Below, piece after piece: positions 55,279-64,000 of a DNA stretch of 64,000 nt. The stretch lies in the NCBI RefSeq assembly GCF_902705875.1, contig NZ_CACSIK010000001.1, forward strand, positions 1,605,994-1,669,993, in the 5' to 3' direction. This stretch comes from Zhongshania aliphaticivorans. Its GTDB lineage: Bacteria > Pseudomonadota > Gammaproteobacteria > Pseudomonadales > Spongiibacteraceae. The position numbers and the translations under genes are program-made. The notes beneath the pieces were generated by a model. It had not been told where the DNA came from, did not search any database, and saw only the letters and a program-made list of their open reading frames with translations. Within the stretch, counting starts at the first letter, position 1. Each line of letters starts with the position of its first letter.

Positions 55279-56619
55279 ATGATCAAAATTACCAGGGGAC
55301 TGGATTTGCCCATCTCGGGCGTACCCGATCAGCGTATAGAGCTTGGCTCAAAAGTGCGCTCGGTCGCGGTGGTCGGCTTTGATTACATCGGAATGAAGCC
55401 AACTATGGCTGTTAAGACCGGTGATCGTGTTAAAACAGGCCAAGTACTATTTACTGACAAAAAAAATGAAGGGGTGCGTTATACGTCACCAGCAACCGGG
55501 CTTATTTCTGCGATTAATCGCGGTGAAAAGCGGGTACTTCAGTCAGTAGTTATTGATGTGGAAGAGGATGAGTTCGAGAGTTTTGCGCAGTATGACGCAT
55601 CTTCTCTGGCTACTCTCACTGCGGAACAAGTTACAGAGAATCTTGTTGAATCTGGTCTTTGGACCGCGTTTCGCACTCGACCGTTCAGCCGTGTGCCCAG
55701 TATTGGGAGCAACCCCGCAGCTATTTTCGTCACGGCAATTGATACCCATCCATTAGCTGGTGACCCTGCGGTGATTATTGCAAAATCAGAACAAGATTTT
55801 AGCAATGGTCTCGAGTTGCTATGCCGTTTAACAACGGGCAAGGTTCACTTGTGTGTTGCTCCAGATAGCAATGTCCCAAGTTTAGATAATGATCAACTAC
55901 ATGTGGCAGAGTTTGGCGGTGTTCATCCGGCGGGCTTGGCGGGTACGCATATCCACTTCTTGGAAGGGGCTAGCGCTAGCAAGGTTGTCTGGTCGATTGG
56001 CTATCAAGACGTGATCGCGATTGGCAAATTGTTTACCACCGGTAAACTAAGCCCTGAACGCGTGGTATCTCTTGCAGGTCCACAGGTTGAAAAACCTCGC
56101 TTGCTTGAAACCCGCTTGGGTGTCAGCCTTGATGAGCTTTGTGCTGGCCAAGTTTTACCTGGTGATAATCGTGTGATATCGGGTTCAGTATTGGGCGGCC
56201 GTACTGCGCGAGGTGCAACGGCATTCTTGGGACGCTACCACAATCAAGTAACGGTATTGGCGGAAGGTAATCATCGCGAGTTCATGGGGTGGTTGTCGCC
56301 TGGCGTGGCGAAACACTCTTCCTTGCGTATTTATTTGTCGCAGTTTTTAAACAAACGTATTCCTTATACTACTAATACCAATGGTAGTGAGCGTGCGATG
56401 GTGCCGGTAGGTGCTTATGAGAAAGTTATGCCGCTGGATATTCTGCCGACCCAATTGTTGCGGTCATTAATTGTTGGCGACACCCAGGTGGCTCAAACCT
56501 TGGGATGTTTGGAGTTGGACGAGGAAGACCTTGCGCTGTGCACCTATGTTTGCCCCGGCAAATATGAGTATGGCCCGATCCTTCGCGACAATTTAAGCCG
56601 CATAGAGAAGGAGGGTTAA
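55279..56619 (+). CDS. nqrA: Na+-NQR subunit A
   Basis: 446 residues from the ATG at 55279 ([16 protein letters not shown], the family start); the frame is open further upstream to a GTG at 55177 but that part is not homologous. Peripheral subunit of the sodium-pumping NADH:quinone oxidoreductase. It shows the barrel-sandwich segment ([19 protein letters not shown]) and [23 protein letters not shown] at 55169-55174 may be the operon -10. Confidence 0.95.
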   Translation: MIKITRGLDLPISGVPDQRIELGSKVRSVAVVGFDYIGMKPTMAVKTGDRVKTGQVLFTDKKNEGVRYTSPATGLISAINRGEKRVLQSVVIDVEEDEFESFAQYDASSLATLTAEQVTENLVESGLWTAFRTRPFSRVPSIGSNPAAIFVTAIDTHPLAGDPAVIIAKSEQDFSNGLELLCRLTTGKVHLCVAPDSNVPSLDNDQLHVAEFGGVHPAGLAGTHIHFLEGASASKVVWSIGYQDVIAIGKLFTTGKLSPERVVSLAGPQVEKPRLLETRLGVSLDELCAGQVLPGDNRVISGSVLGGRTARGATAFLGRYHNQVTVLAEGNHREFMGWLSPGVAKHSSLRIYLSQFLNKRIPYTTNTNGSERAMVPVGAYEKVMPLDILPTQLLRSLIVGDTQVAQTLGCLELDEEDLALCTYVCPGKYEYGPILRDNLSRIEKEG

Positions 56620-56622
56620 GTC

Positions 56623-57822
56623 ATGGGGTTAAGAAAAATTCTCGATGATATAGAACCGCATTTTGAAAAAGGTGGCCGTTACGAAAAATGGTATGCGCTT
56701 TACGAAGCCGCCGATACCATTTTTTATTCACCGTCGTCTGTTACCAAAACAAATGCCCATGTTCGCGATGGTGTAGATCTTAAGCGTATTATGATCACCG
56801 TTTGGTTTTGTGCCTTTCCTGCGATGTTCTACGGAATGTGGAATATTGGTTTTCAGGCTAATCAAATCATGCTTGATACTGGCCTTGCTGCAGGTGAGGG
56901 CTGGCGCCATGTAATGATTTCGATGATGGCGGGTTATGACCCGAGCAGTATTTGGGATAATTTCTGGCACGGCTTTTGGTACTTTATTCCTGTTTATGCT
57001 GTGACCTTCGTGGTTGGTGGCTTTTGGGAAGTATTGTTCGCCATGAAACGTGGCCATGAGGTCAACGAAGGCTTCTTTGTCACCTCTATCTTGTTTGCAC
57101 TTATATGCCCGCCAAGTATCCCACTTTGGCAAGTTGCACTTGGGATTAGTTTTGGTGTTGTCGTTGGTAAAGAAGTATTTGGTGGAACTGGCAAAAACTT
57201 TCTTAACCCGGCACTGGCTGGTCGTGCATTCTTGTTCTTTGCTTATCCTGCCCAAATGTCAGGGGACGCAGTGTGGACTGCCGTTGATGGTTTCACCGGT
57301 GCAACACCGCTGTCCATTGTCGCAAGTGACGGTTTAGCTGTGTTAGAGCAGCAAATGTCTTGGATGGATGCGTTCATCGGCAATATGCACGGCTCTATGG
57401 GTGAGGTCTCTACGCTGGCCATACTTATTGGAGGTGGGGTCTTGCTATGGACGGGAATTGCATCCTGGCGCATCGTCGCGGGTGTGTTAATTGGTATGTT
57501 TGCGCTAACAACCCTGTTCAATGCCTTGGATAGTGGTAGCAATCTAATGATGGCAATGCCTTGGCACTGGCATTTGGTTTTAGGTGGATTTGCATTTGGT
57601 ATGATGTTCATGGCGACAGACCCGGTGTCTGCGTCGATGACAAATACTGGAAAATGGGCTTATGGTGCGCTGATTGGCATGATGGTAGTCCTGATCCGTG
57701 TGGTAAACCCCGCCTTTCCAGAAGGGATGATGTTGGCAATTTTGTTTGCCAATTTATTCGCACCTTTAATCGACCATTTTGTGGTGCAGGCAAACATCAA
57801 GCGGAGGTTGGCTCGTGGCTAA
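56623..57822 (+). CDS. nqrB: Na+-NQR subunit B (FMN and riboflavin binding)
   Basis: 399 residues with about 10 membrane segments. Thr228 in GFTGATPLS is the covalent FMN attachment site (S/TGAT motif); [19 protein letters not shown] and [13 protein letters not shown] are family marks. GGAGG lies 8 bases before the ATG. It overlaps nqrC by 8 bases. It is a core part of the Na+ channel. Confidence 0.97.
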   Translation: MGLRKILDDIEPHFEKGGRYEKWYALYEAADTIFYSPSSVTKTNAHVRDGVDLKRIMITVWFCAFPAMFYGMWNIGFQANQIMLDTGLAAGEGWRHVMISMMAGYDPSSIWDNFWHGFWYFIPVYAVTFVVGGFWEVLFAMKRGHEVNEGFFVTSILFALICPPSIPLWQVALGISFGVVVGKEVFGGTGKNFLNPALAGRAFLFFAYPAQMSGDAVWTAVDGFTGATPLSIVASDGLAVLEQQMSWMDAFIGNMHGSMGEVSTLAILIGGGVLLWTGIASWRIVAGVLIGMFALTTLFNALDSGSNLMMAMPWHWHLVLGGFAFGMMFMATDPVSASMTNTGKWAYGALIGMMVVLIRVVNPAFPEGMMLAILFANLFAPLIDHFVVQANIKRRLARG

Positions 57823-58582
57823 TAACGACAGTACACAGAGAACGCTGCTGGTTGCCGTAATTCTCTGTATCGTATGTGCACTGGTAGTTTCCAGTGCAGC
57901 AGTATTGCTTAAACCAGCTCAGGTGGTAAATAAAGCGTTAGACCGCAAGGCCAACATTTTAGCCGCAGCAGGTATGCTGATACCGGGTGAGAGTATTGAG
58001 GCCCAGTTTGAGCAAGTAACAACCAAGATTGTTGATTTACGTACGGGTAAATTCACCGATGACGTTTCTTTGGAAGGCTTTGATCAAGCAAAAGTAGCCA
58101 AAGACAGCGACACTTCAATTGCCTTAGGTGATGACGATCTTGCCAAGATTAAGCGTCGTGAAAATTACGCGATGGTTTATCTTATTGGTAAAGAAGGTGA
58201 TTTCGATAAAGTCATATTGCCAGTGCGCGGTTATGGACTTTGGTCAACTTTGTACGGGTTTTTGGCCTTAGAAAATGACTTTAATACGGTAGTGGGACTT
58301 GGATTTTACCAACACGGTGAAACTCCCGGTCTAGGTGGAGAAATAGACAACCCTAAATGGAAAGCTATGTGGCCGGGTAAAGAAATTTACGATGATGGCG
58401 ATGTGGCAATTCAGTTAATAAAGGGTAATGTCGATTCATCTACGCCTGGCGCGGTGAATAAAGTGGACGCGCTATCCGGTGCAACATTAACCAGTCGCGG
58501 TGTCGGCAACCTTTTACAGTTCTGGATGGGTGAGCTGGGTTACCAACAATTCTTAAACAATTTGCGCTCAGGGGAGGCATAA
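57815..58582 (+). CDS. nqrC: Na+-NQR subunit C (FMN binding)
   Basis: 255 residues from a GTG at 57815 with GGAGG 7 bases upstream, overlapping nqrB. One N-terminal membrane helix (about 11-30) and a periplasmic FMN domain, with attachment Thr224 in [29 protein letters not shown] and [11 protein letters not shown]. The flavin is loaded by ApbE, encoded downstream. Confidence 0.96.
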   Translation: MANNDSTQRTLLVAVILCIVCALVVSSAAVLLKPAQVVNKALDRKANILAAAGMLIPGESIEAQFEQVTTKIVDLRTGKFTDDVSLEGFDQAKVAKDSDTSIALGDDDLAKIKRRENYAMVYLIGKEGDFDKVILPVRGYGLWSTLYGFLALENDFNTVVGLGFYQHGETPGLGGEIDNPKWKAMWPGKEIYDDGDVAIQLIKGNVDSSTPGAVNKVDALSGATLTSRGVGNLLQFWMGELGYQQFLNNLRSGEA

Positions 58583-58584
58583 GC

Positions 58585-59250
58585 ATGTCTACAATGAGAG
58601 ACGCCTTAACTAATCCGATTATTAAAAATAACCCCATCGCTTTGCAGATACTCGGTATCTGCTCGGCGTTGGCGGTGACATCCAGCTTGAAAGTGACGCT
58701 GGTAATGTGTATTTCGGTGATATTGGTGACGGCCTGTTCCAGTTTTGCGGTATCGCTTATTCGCAATCAAATACCTGGCAGTATTCGTATTATTGTACAG
58801 ATGGTAATTATTGCCTCGCTAGTAATAGTGGTGGATCAATTGCTAAAGGCCTATGCCTTTGCGATTAGTAAGCAGTTATCGGTGTTTGTTGGCTTGATCA
58901 TTACCAACTGTATTGTCATGGGGCGTGCGGAAGGTTTCGCAATGAAAAACCCACCACTGGCAAGCTTTGTAGACGGTATTGGCAACGGACTGGGTTATAG
59001 CGTAGTGCTTATTAGTGTTGCGGTGGTGAGAGAGTTATTTGGCTCTGGAAAACTGCTTGGTTACGAAATATTGCCACTTGTTACCGACGGTGGTTGGTAT
59101 GTTCCAAATGGCCTTTTATTACTGCCGCCAAGTGCGTTCTTTTTGATTGGTGTTTTTATCTGGATTGTTCGCTCGGTGAAAAAAGATCAAGTTGAAAAGG
59201 AAGAGTTCAAAATCACCAAAAATACCCGCAGTGTTAAGGAGGCTTTTTAA
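58585..59250 (+). CDS. nqrD: Na+-NQR subunit D
   Basis: 221 residues, about six membrane segments. NqrD/RnfE family signatures: [17 protein letters not shown], a cysteine in [17 protein letters not shown] (Fe-S ligand with NqrE), and [21 protein letters not shown]. It starts 2 bases after nqrC with GGGGAGG upstream, and its stop overlaps the nqrE ATG. Confidence 0.96.
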   Translation: MSTMRDALTNPIIKNNPIALQILGICSALAVTSSLKVTLVMCISVILVTACSSFAVSLIRNQIPGSIRIIVQMVIIASLVIVVDQLLKAYAFAISKQLSVFVGLIITNCIVMGRAEGFAMKNPPLASFVDGIGNGLGYSVVLISVAVVRELFGSGKLLGYEILPLVTDGGWYVPNGLLLLPPSAFFLIGVFIWIVRSVKKDQVEKEEFKITKNTRSVKEAF

Positions 59251-59858
59251 TGGAACATTATATTAGCTTGTTTGTGCGCTCGGTATTTATTGAAAATATG
59301 GCGCTGAGCTTCTTCTTGGGTATGTGTACTTTTTTGGCAATATCTAAAAAGGTACAGGCCGCAATTGGCTTAGGGATCGCAGTGATTGTGGTAATGGCCC
59401 TCACTGTGCCGGTCAATAGTTTGATTTATAACCACTTGTTGCGCGAAGGCGCATTGGCGTGGGCGGGTTATCCAGAGGTAGATTTAAGCTTTCTTGGCTT
59501 GCTGAGTTATATCGGTGTTATAGCCGCTATCGTCCAGATAATGGAAATGGTTTTAGATAAATATGTCCCTGCACTTTATAACGCGCTGGGCGTATTCCTA
59601 CCTTTGATTACCGTTAACTGCGCGATAATGGGTGGCTCATTGTTCATGGTTGAGCGTGATTATAATTTCTCTGAATCAGTGGTGTATGGCGCTGGTGCGG
59701 GTACTGGTTGGGCATTAGCGATTATGGCCTTGGCGGGTATTCGTGAAAAGTTAAAGTACAGTGATGTGCCAGAAGGTCTTCGCGGCCTTGGCATTACTTT
59801 TATTACTGTTGGCTTGATGTCCCTAGGCTTTATGTCCTTTGGCGGCATTGATCTTTAA
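59250..59858 (+). CDS. nqrE: Na+-NQR subunit E
   Basis: 202 residues, about six membrane segments, the inverted twin of Nqr[37 protein letters not shown] (with the Fe-S cysteine), and [20 protein letters not shown]. One-base overlap with nqrD. With NqrD it holds an intramembrane Fe-S centre between the two halves. Confidence 0.96.
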   Translation: MEHYISLFVRSVFIENMALSFFLGMCTFLAISKKVQAAIGLGIAVIVVMALTVPVNSLIYNHLLREGALAWAGYPEVDLSFLGLLSYIGVIAAIVQIMEMVLDKYVPALYNALGVFLPLITVNCAIMGGSLFMVERDYNFSESVVYGAGAGTGWALAIMALAGIREKLKYSDVPEGLRGLGITFITVGLMSLGFMSFGGIDL

Positions 59859-59882
59859 CCGAGAGAAACTGGAGAATTTGCA

Positions 59883-61106
59883 ATGAATACAGTAGTTATT
59901 CTCGGTGTGACGATGTTTACCGCGATAGTGCTAGCATTGGTATGCATTATCTTATTTGCGCGCTCAAGATTGGTGAGCAGCGGTAATGTCACAATTGAGA
60001 TCAATGGTGAGAAAACAATCACCGTAGCTGCGGGAGATAAATTACTTAATACCTTGTCAGGGCAGGGTGTGTTTTTAGCATCAGCCTGTGGTGGTGGCGG
60101 TAGCTGCGCCCAGTGTAAGTGTATTGTTAATGATGGTGGTGGCTCTATGCTTGCCACAGAAGAAGCACACTTTAGTCCTCGTGAAGCCCGCGAAGGTTGG
60201 CGTTTGTCTTGCCAGACCCCGGTTAAGCAGGACATGAAAATTGAAGTGCCTGAGGACGTATTTGGTGTTAAACAGTGGGAGTGTACCGTTGAGTCTAACC
60301 CCAATGTTGCTACCTTCATCAAAGAGTTGACGCTTAAATTACCCGAGGGAGAGAATGTTAACTTCCGTGCCGGTGGATATGTACAATTAGAGTGTCCACC
60401 ACACCATGTGAAGTACTCTGACTTTGATATCCCTGATGAATACAAAGCTGACTGGGAGCGTTTTGGATTTTTGAACGTGGAGTCTACGGTAGAAGAAACC
60501 GTCATTCGCGCATACTCCATGGCCAATTATCCTGAAGAGCGGGGTATTGTTAAGTTCAATATTCGTGCCGCTACGCCACCGCCAAATAATCTGGCGTTAA
60601 CACCAGGGCAAATGTCGTCTTGGGTATTTAACCTTAAGCCGGGTGACAAAGTTAAAGTATATGGTCCGTTTGGTGAGTTTTTCGCCAAAGAAACCGATGC
60701 TGAAATGGTGTTTGTAGGTGGTGGTGCCGGTATGGCGCCTATGCGTTCGCATATATTTGACCAACTTAAGCGACTTAGCTCAAAGCGTAAAATCAGCTTC
60801 TGGTATGGTGCGCGTTCAATGCGTGAAGCTTTTTATGTTGAAGAGTACGATAAACTTGCAGCTGAAAATGAGAACTTTGAGTGGCATTTAGCCCTATCTG
60901 ATCCACAACCAGAAGATAACTGGACAGGGAAAACTGGGTTTATCCATCAGGTATTGTATGAAAATTACTTAAAGGACCATGATGCTCCGGAAGACTGTGA
61001 GTTCTACATGTGTGGGCCGCCAATGATGAACTCTGCTGTCATTAAAATGTTGGAAGACCTTGGTGTTGAATCGGATAATATTCTCCTTGATGACTTTGGT
61101 GGATAA
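59883..61106 (+). CDS. nqrF: Na+-NQR subunit F (NADH-oxidising)
   Basis: 407 residues: one membrane helix (about 5-25), a 2Fe-2S ferredoxin domain with Cys69, Cys75, Cys78 and Cys110, an FAD-binding domain with [11 protein letters not shown], and an NADH-binding domain ([25 protein letters not shown]). It takes electrons from NADH. The stop lies inside the start of apbE. Confidence 0.97.
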   Translation: MNTVVILGVTMFTAIVLALVCIILFARSRLVSSGNVTIEINGEKTITVAAGDKLLNTLSGQGVFLASACGGGGSCAQCKCIVNDGGGSMLATEEAHFSPREAREGWRLSCQTPVKQDMKIEVPEDVFGVKQWECTVESNPNVATFIKELTLKLPEGENVNFRAGGYVQLECPPHHVKYSDFDIPDEYKADWERFGFLNVESTVEETVIRAYSMANYPEERGIVKFNIRAATPPPNNLALTPGQMSSWVFNLKPGDKVKVYGPFGEFFAKETDAEMVFVGGGAGMAPMRSHIFDQLKRLSSKRKISFWYGARSMREAFYVEEYDKLAAENENFEWHLALSDPQPEDNWTGKTGFIHQVLYENYLKDHDAPEDCEFYMCGPPMMNSAVIKMLEDLGVESDNILLDDFGG

Positions 61107-62124
61107 GTTTTTGAGTCCATTAATAAAAGCAGCCTTTGTGCTGCTTTTATTCGTTTTAAGCGCCTGTTCGCCTGCGCCGCAAGAATATTTGCGTATCAGC
61201 GGCACAACGATGGGAACCACTTACCATATAAACCTGCGTGCGCCACCAGGTGATTGGGATGAGCAATCTTTAAAGTCCGCGCTGGACAAGCGCTTAGATG
61301 CCTTTAATCAGATAGCCTCCACGTATATTGATGACTCTGAATTGAGCCTTCTTAATAACTTGCCAGCTGGCGAGTGGCGGCAGTTGACGCCAATGTTGTT
61401 TGATATCTTGGTGCAAGCGGTTGAGGTAAGCTGGTTAAGCAATGGTGCCTTTGATGTTACCGTTGGGCCATTGGTAGATCTCTGGGGTTTTGGTCCCGAA
61501 AAACACTATGTTAAGCCTACCGACGATGCAGTAAATCAAGCCTTGCAGGAGGTTGGTTTTGATCGCATAGAGTTGGACATAAGTGAAAATAAGCTGAAAA
61601 AAAACGCGCCACTTCGTATAGACCTGTCAGCGATTGCTAAGGGTTACGGGGTCGATGTGGTGGCCTTATGGCTAGAGTCTTTGGGTAGCACGGATTATCT
61701 GGTCGAGATTGGTGGCGAGATGCGGGTTGCAGGATTGAGCCCACGTGGTGATCAATGGCGCATTGGTGTCGAAAGTCCTGATTTAGCGGCAGATAAAACT
61801 ACCCCAATTTTACTGGGTAAAATCGGGGTGGCGACTTCTGGTGATTACCGGAATTATTTTGAAGAAAATGGCGTGCGTTACTCCCATACTATCGATCCTA
61901 GAACTGGGCGCCCGATCACCCATAACCTCGCTTCCGTCACCGTGCTAGACCCTTCTTCTGCCTTTGCAGATGCTATGGCGACGGCCTTTTCCGTGCTTGG
62001 TAGCGATAAAACTTTGGCATTAGCGGAACAATTAAATATTCCTGTTTACTTAATAGAGAAGACCGAAAACGGGTTTACGAGTCGATATAGTTCGGCATTT
62101 GCGCCGTACTTGGAACAGGAGTAA
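61090..62124 (+). CDS. apbE: FAD:protein FMN transferase ApbE (lipoprotein)
   Basis: 344 residues from the ATG at 61090, overlapping nqrF by 17 bases. Lipobox LSAC (Cys26) anchors it in the periplasm. Family marks: [49 protein letters not shown], and [12 protein letters not shown]. It attaches FMN to threonines of NqrB and NqrC, whose target motifs are present in this operon. Confidence 0.95.
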   Translation: MTLVDKFLSPLIKAAFVLLLFVLSACSPAPQEYLRISGTTMGTTYHINLRAPPGDWDEQSLKSALDKRLDAFNQIASTYIDDSELSLLNNLPAGEWRQLTPMLFDILVQAVEVSWLSNGAFDVTVGPLVDLWGFGPEKHYVKPTDDAVNQALQEVGFDRIELDISENKLKKNAPLRIDLSAIAKGYGVDVVALWLESLGSTDYLVEIGGEMRVAGLSPRGDQWRIGVESPDLAADKTTPILLGKIGVATSGDYRNYFEENGVRYSHTIDPRTGRPITHNLASVTVLDPSSAFADAMATAFSVLGSDKTLALAEQLNIPVYLIEKTENGFTSRYSSAFAPYLEQE

Positions 62125-62128
62125 TAAG

Positions 62129-62368
62129 ATGGCAACTGTATTTGCTGCATTTTTTGTGATGTTAATTATTGTTGGTGCAATGTCCATTGGCGTACTTATG
62201 GGAAGAAAACCAATCGCAGGTTCTTGCGGTGGTGTGGGTGCAGCCCTTAATGATCCAGATTATATTTGTGATCTTTGTGGCAATGATCCCAATAAATGCG
62301 CAGAAGAAAATGATAAAACGCGTCAAACCACCTCAAAAGCTGAGTTTTATGACGCGAGTAAAGGCTGA
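62129..62368 (+). CDS. nqrM: Na+-NQR maturation factor NqrM (DUF539)
   Basis: 79 residues from the ATG at 62129 (AGGAG 7 bases upstream). One membrane helix (about 3-22), then a cysteine-rich tail: GSCGGVGA, YICDLCGND, NKCAEE. The cysteines are thought to deliver iron to the NqrD/NqrE centre. It starts 4 bases after apbE and ends the nqr operon. Confidence 0.93.
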   Translation: MATVFAAFFVMLIIVGAMSIGVLMGRKPIAGSCGGVGAALNDPDYICDLCGNDPNKCAEENDKTRQTTSKAEFYDASKG

Positions 62369-62383
62369 CATTGGCTTTACAGC

Positions 62384-63505
62384 TTAGAAACTAGTCGTAT
62401 TTTGTTTCCAAGCGTCTACACGAGATAAATAAGCTTTTCTGGATATCTCCATATCTTTTAGGAATACATCCAACTCATTTAGGGTCAATGCCTGTGGGCC
62501 ATCTACCAATGCCGCTTGAGGTTTGGGGTGGAAATCAACCAACACCATATTAGCTCCCGCTAAAACACCTTGCGCCGTTGCGTGGCACAGCTCGAGAACA
62601 CCGTCTGGGGCAATGTCACGGCTACCCACAGAATGAGATGGGTCAATGCATACCGGCATCCTAGTTAAACGCTTAACCGTTGGCACTTGGGCGAAATCCA
62701 CCATATTTCTATGGGGAGCGCCAAAATCACTTTTCATTCCCCGTAAGCAGAATATAACTTGGCTATTTCCTTCACTGGCAAGGTATTCTGCGGCGTTTAA
62801 GGACTCATTGAGGGTAATACCGAATCCCCGTTTTAATAACGCAGGGTAGTTTTTTTGTTTGCCAATTGCCTTTAAAAGCTCGAAATTTTGGGTGTTACGC
62901 GTTCCTATTTGCATTATCACGCCACAAGGGTGTCCGGCATCTTTAAGGGCTTGGTCTATTTCCGCCATATGGCTTTCGTGGGTTACCTCCATGGCGATAA
63001 CTTTTATGCCATATTTCCCGGCAAGATCAAAAACCCAAGGTAAACATTGCTTGCCATGGCCTTGAAAGGCGTAGGGGTTGGTGCGAGGTTTATAGGCGCC
63101 CATTCGGGTACAGTTAAGTCCATTAGCTTTTAAAACAATCATCATTTCTTCAACATGCTTGGGGGTGTCTACAGCGCACAAGCCCGCAAATATGTGTAGG
63201 GAGTCTTGGTCAAAGTTCAAGCCCTTATAATGGAAGCCCGTATGGCGTAATAGGTCATTGTGGCGGCCAAGAATACGATATTCCTCTGATATGCGAATAA
63301 CTTTCTCAACCGCGGGCAGTGTTTCTATTTCATTCAAGTCGAGTGCTAGGGTGTTTCCCAATAAATATATTTCATGGAGCTGTTGTTGCTGCCCGTTAAC
63401 ATGATGGTGTTGAACTTTTATGCCATCCAATTGTTGTAAATGAGTGATGGTTTTAAGGTATTCCGGATCTGTTTCTTTGATGTTGGGGTGGAGTATTAAC
63501 AGCAT
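62384..63505 (-). CDS. 3-deoxy-7-phosphoheptulonate synthase (DAHP synthase)
   Basis: 373 residues: an N-terminal regulatory ferredoxin-like domain (about 1-90, not the AroG/F/H type), then a class I TIM barrel: FAGLCAVDTPKHVEEMM, RMGAYKPRTNPYAFQG, MEVTHESHMAEID, MQIGTRNTQNFELLKAIG, VIFCLRGM, and CIDPSHSVGSRD. It performs the first step of aromatic amino acid synthesis. It resembles the class Ib enzyme of the Thermotoga type. AAAGGAGC precedes the ATG. Confidence 0.87.
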   Translation of the reverse strand: MLLILHPNIKETDPEYLKTITHLQQLDGIKVQHHHVNGQQQQLHEIYLLGNTLALDLNEIETLPAVEKVIRISEEYRILGRHNDLLRHTGFHYKGLNFDQDSLHIFAGLCAVDTPKHVEEMMIVLKANGLNCTRMGAYKPRTNPYAFQGHGKQCLPWVFDLAGKYGIKVIAMEVTHESHMAEIDQALKDAGHPCGVIMQIGTRNTQNFELLKAIGKQKNYPALLKRGFGITLNESLNAAEYLASEGNSQVIFCLRGMKSDFGAPHRNMVDFAQVPTVKRLTRMPVCIDPSHSVGSRDIAPDGVLELCHATAQGVLAGANMVLVDFHPKPQAALVDGPQALTLNELDVFLKDMEISRKAYLSRVDAWKQNTTSF

Positions 63506-63643
63506 ATTTTTAGCTCCTTTAGCAATTTATCTTGTCTCACTACAATATTTAAGCTTAATAATAGTCACCGTCACAGCGCAATAAATTTGTCCCTAGTGAT
63601 AGTATAGGCGCAGTTTTATAACTTGGAATTTATAGTCGTCACT

Positions 63644-64000
63644 ATGGCAGTCCCGCTTTATATACGCATTGGCTTGCGCTATTTTCATCGTGCCTCTGGC
63701 AGCGATCGATTTTTGTCGTTGATCTCGTGGTTTTCTCTTCTGGGAATGCTCCTAGGTACGGTGTCTCTCATCGTTGTTATGTCTGTTATGAACGGCTTTG
63801 AGCGGGAGCTGCAGCAGCGTGTTTTATCTGTTGTGCCACACGGTTATATAGAGGGTCCTCAGCAGCGCTTAGCTAACTGGCGCCCGTATATACAAGAATT
63901 TAGTAATAAAGATGGAGTAGTGGGTGTCGCGCCTTATGTTGGCGGCAAAGCAATGCTGTCAGCGTTTAACCGACTTCAAGGCGTTGCCTTGTATGGTATT
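63644..64000 (+). CDS. lolC: Lipoprotein-releasing permease LolC/LolE (3' end outside window)
   Basis: The first 119 codons of a MacB-like permease of the Lol system, which frees lipoproteins from the inner membrane. It begins MAVPLYIRIGLRYFHR; SLLGMLLGTVSLIVVMSVMNGFERELQ forms the first membrane helix and the conserved FERE motif, and the periplasmic domain follows. The gene runs off the window edge in frame. LolC versus LolE cannot be settled from this fragment. Confidence 0.9.
   Translation, partial: MAVPLYIRIGLRYFHRASGSDRFLSLISWFSLLGMLLGTVSLIVVMSVMNGFERELQQRVLSVVPHGYIEGPQQRLANWRPYIQEFSNKDGVVGVAPYVGGKAMLSAFNRLQGVALYGI

Noticed and set aside
56728..57255. Antisense open frame (175 codons) inside nqrB
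   Set aside because: It is a shadow of a conserved gene with no supporting start signal or homology.
59855..60526. Antisense open frame (223 codons) opposite nqrF
   Set aside because: nqrF is certain in this interval; the antisense product has no domain signature.

Overview
The window is ordinary chromosomal DNA from a gammaproteobacterium, most likely a marine member of the Cellvibrionales/Pseudomonadales side of the class. The reasons are gene order as much as gene content. The runs dnaX-ybaB-recR, rnd-ycgL-ycgN, topA-(two small genes)-sulA-lexA, and mtnP/csiV/mfd/gap/nqrABCDEF/apbE/nqrM followed by lolC match the order remembered for Pseudomonas, and a Na+-pumping NADH dehydrogenase fits a marine lifestyle. 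I saw no insertion sequence, integrase, phage gene or CRISPR array. Coding density is high; the only gap above 300 bases is the amtB leader (33490-34048).

Layout. 1-5.6 kb: 3' part of fadD and the helicase gene hrpA. 5.9-8.0 kb: a three-gene RiPP-type cluster, with a secreted precursor carrying 12 Lys-Cys-Gly motifs, its DUF692 (MNIO) modifying enzyme and a DUF2063 partner. 8.1-10.6 kb: mlaA, then a receiver/PP2C phosphatase plus STAS protein partner-switching pair. 10.6-13.0 kb (minus): dusA-tal-terB. 13-20 kb: gltX, tRNA-Ala(GGC), a PHA-system protein, a DegQ-type protease, a DUF4136 lipoprotein, the SRP RNA, and dnaX-ybaB-recR; dnaX carries a strong -1 frameshift signal. 20.5-22.8 kb: rnd-ycgL-ycgN and a small membrane protein.

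22.9-29.5 kb is the most unusual block: five co-directional genes encoding a double-FHA protein, a lipoprotein caspase-like peptidase with Sel1 repeats, an outer-membrane beta-barrel with a Tyr/Asp/Glu-rich segment, a lipoprotein alpha/beta hydrolase and a transmembrane Ser/Thr kinase. It reads as a possible envelope-spanning phospho-signalling and proteolysis system, and I know no named system with this composition.

29.5-41 kb: cysK, a MoxR/VWA pair, a TrmH-family methyltransferase, amtB with a candidate sigma-54 promoter, a glutaredoxin-like protein, a MOSC protein, slt, uup and a universal stress protein. 41-47 kb: DUF1653, topA and the SOS regulators lexA-sulA with two LexA boxes. 47-64 kb: an MscS channel, a methylthiopurine phosphorylase, csiV, mfd, an N-terminally extended GAPDH, the whole nqr operon with its flavin transferase and assembly factor, a DAHP synthase and the 5' part of lolC. 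In the nqr block the genes for the enzyme, its covalent-flavin loader and its iron-delivery factor sit together and mostly overlap or nearly touch, which suggests co-expression.
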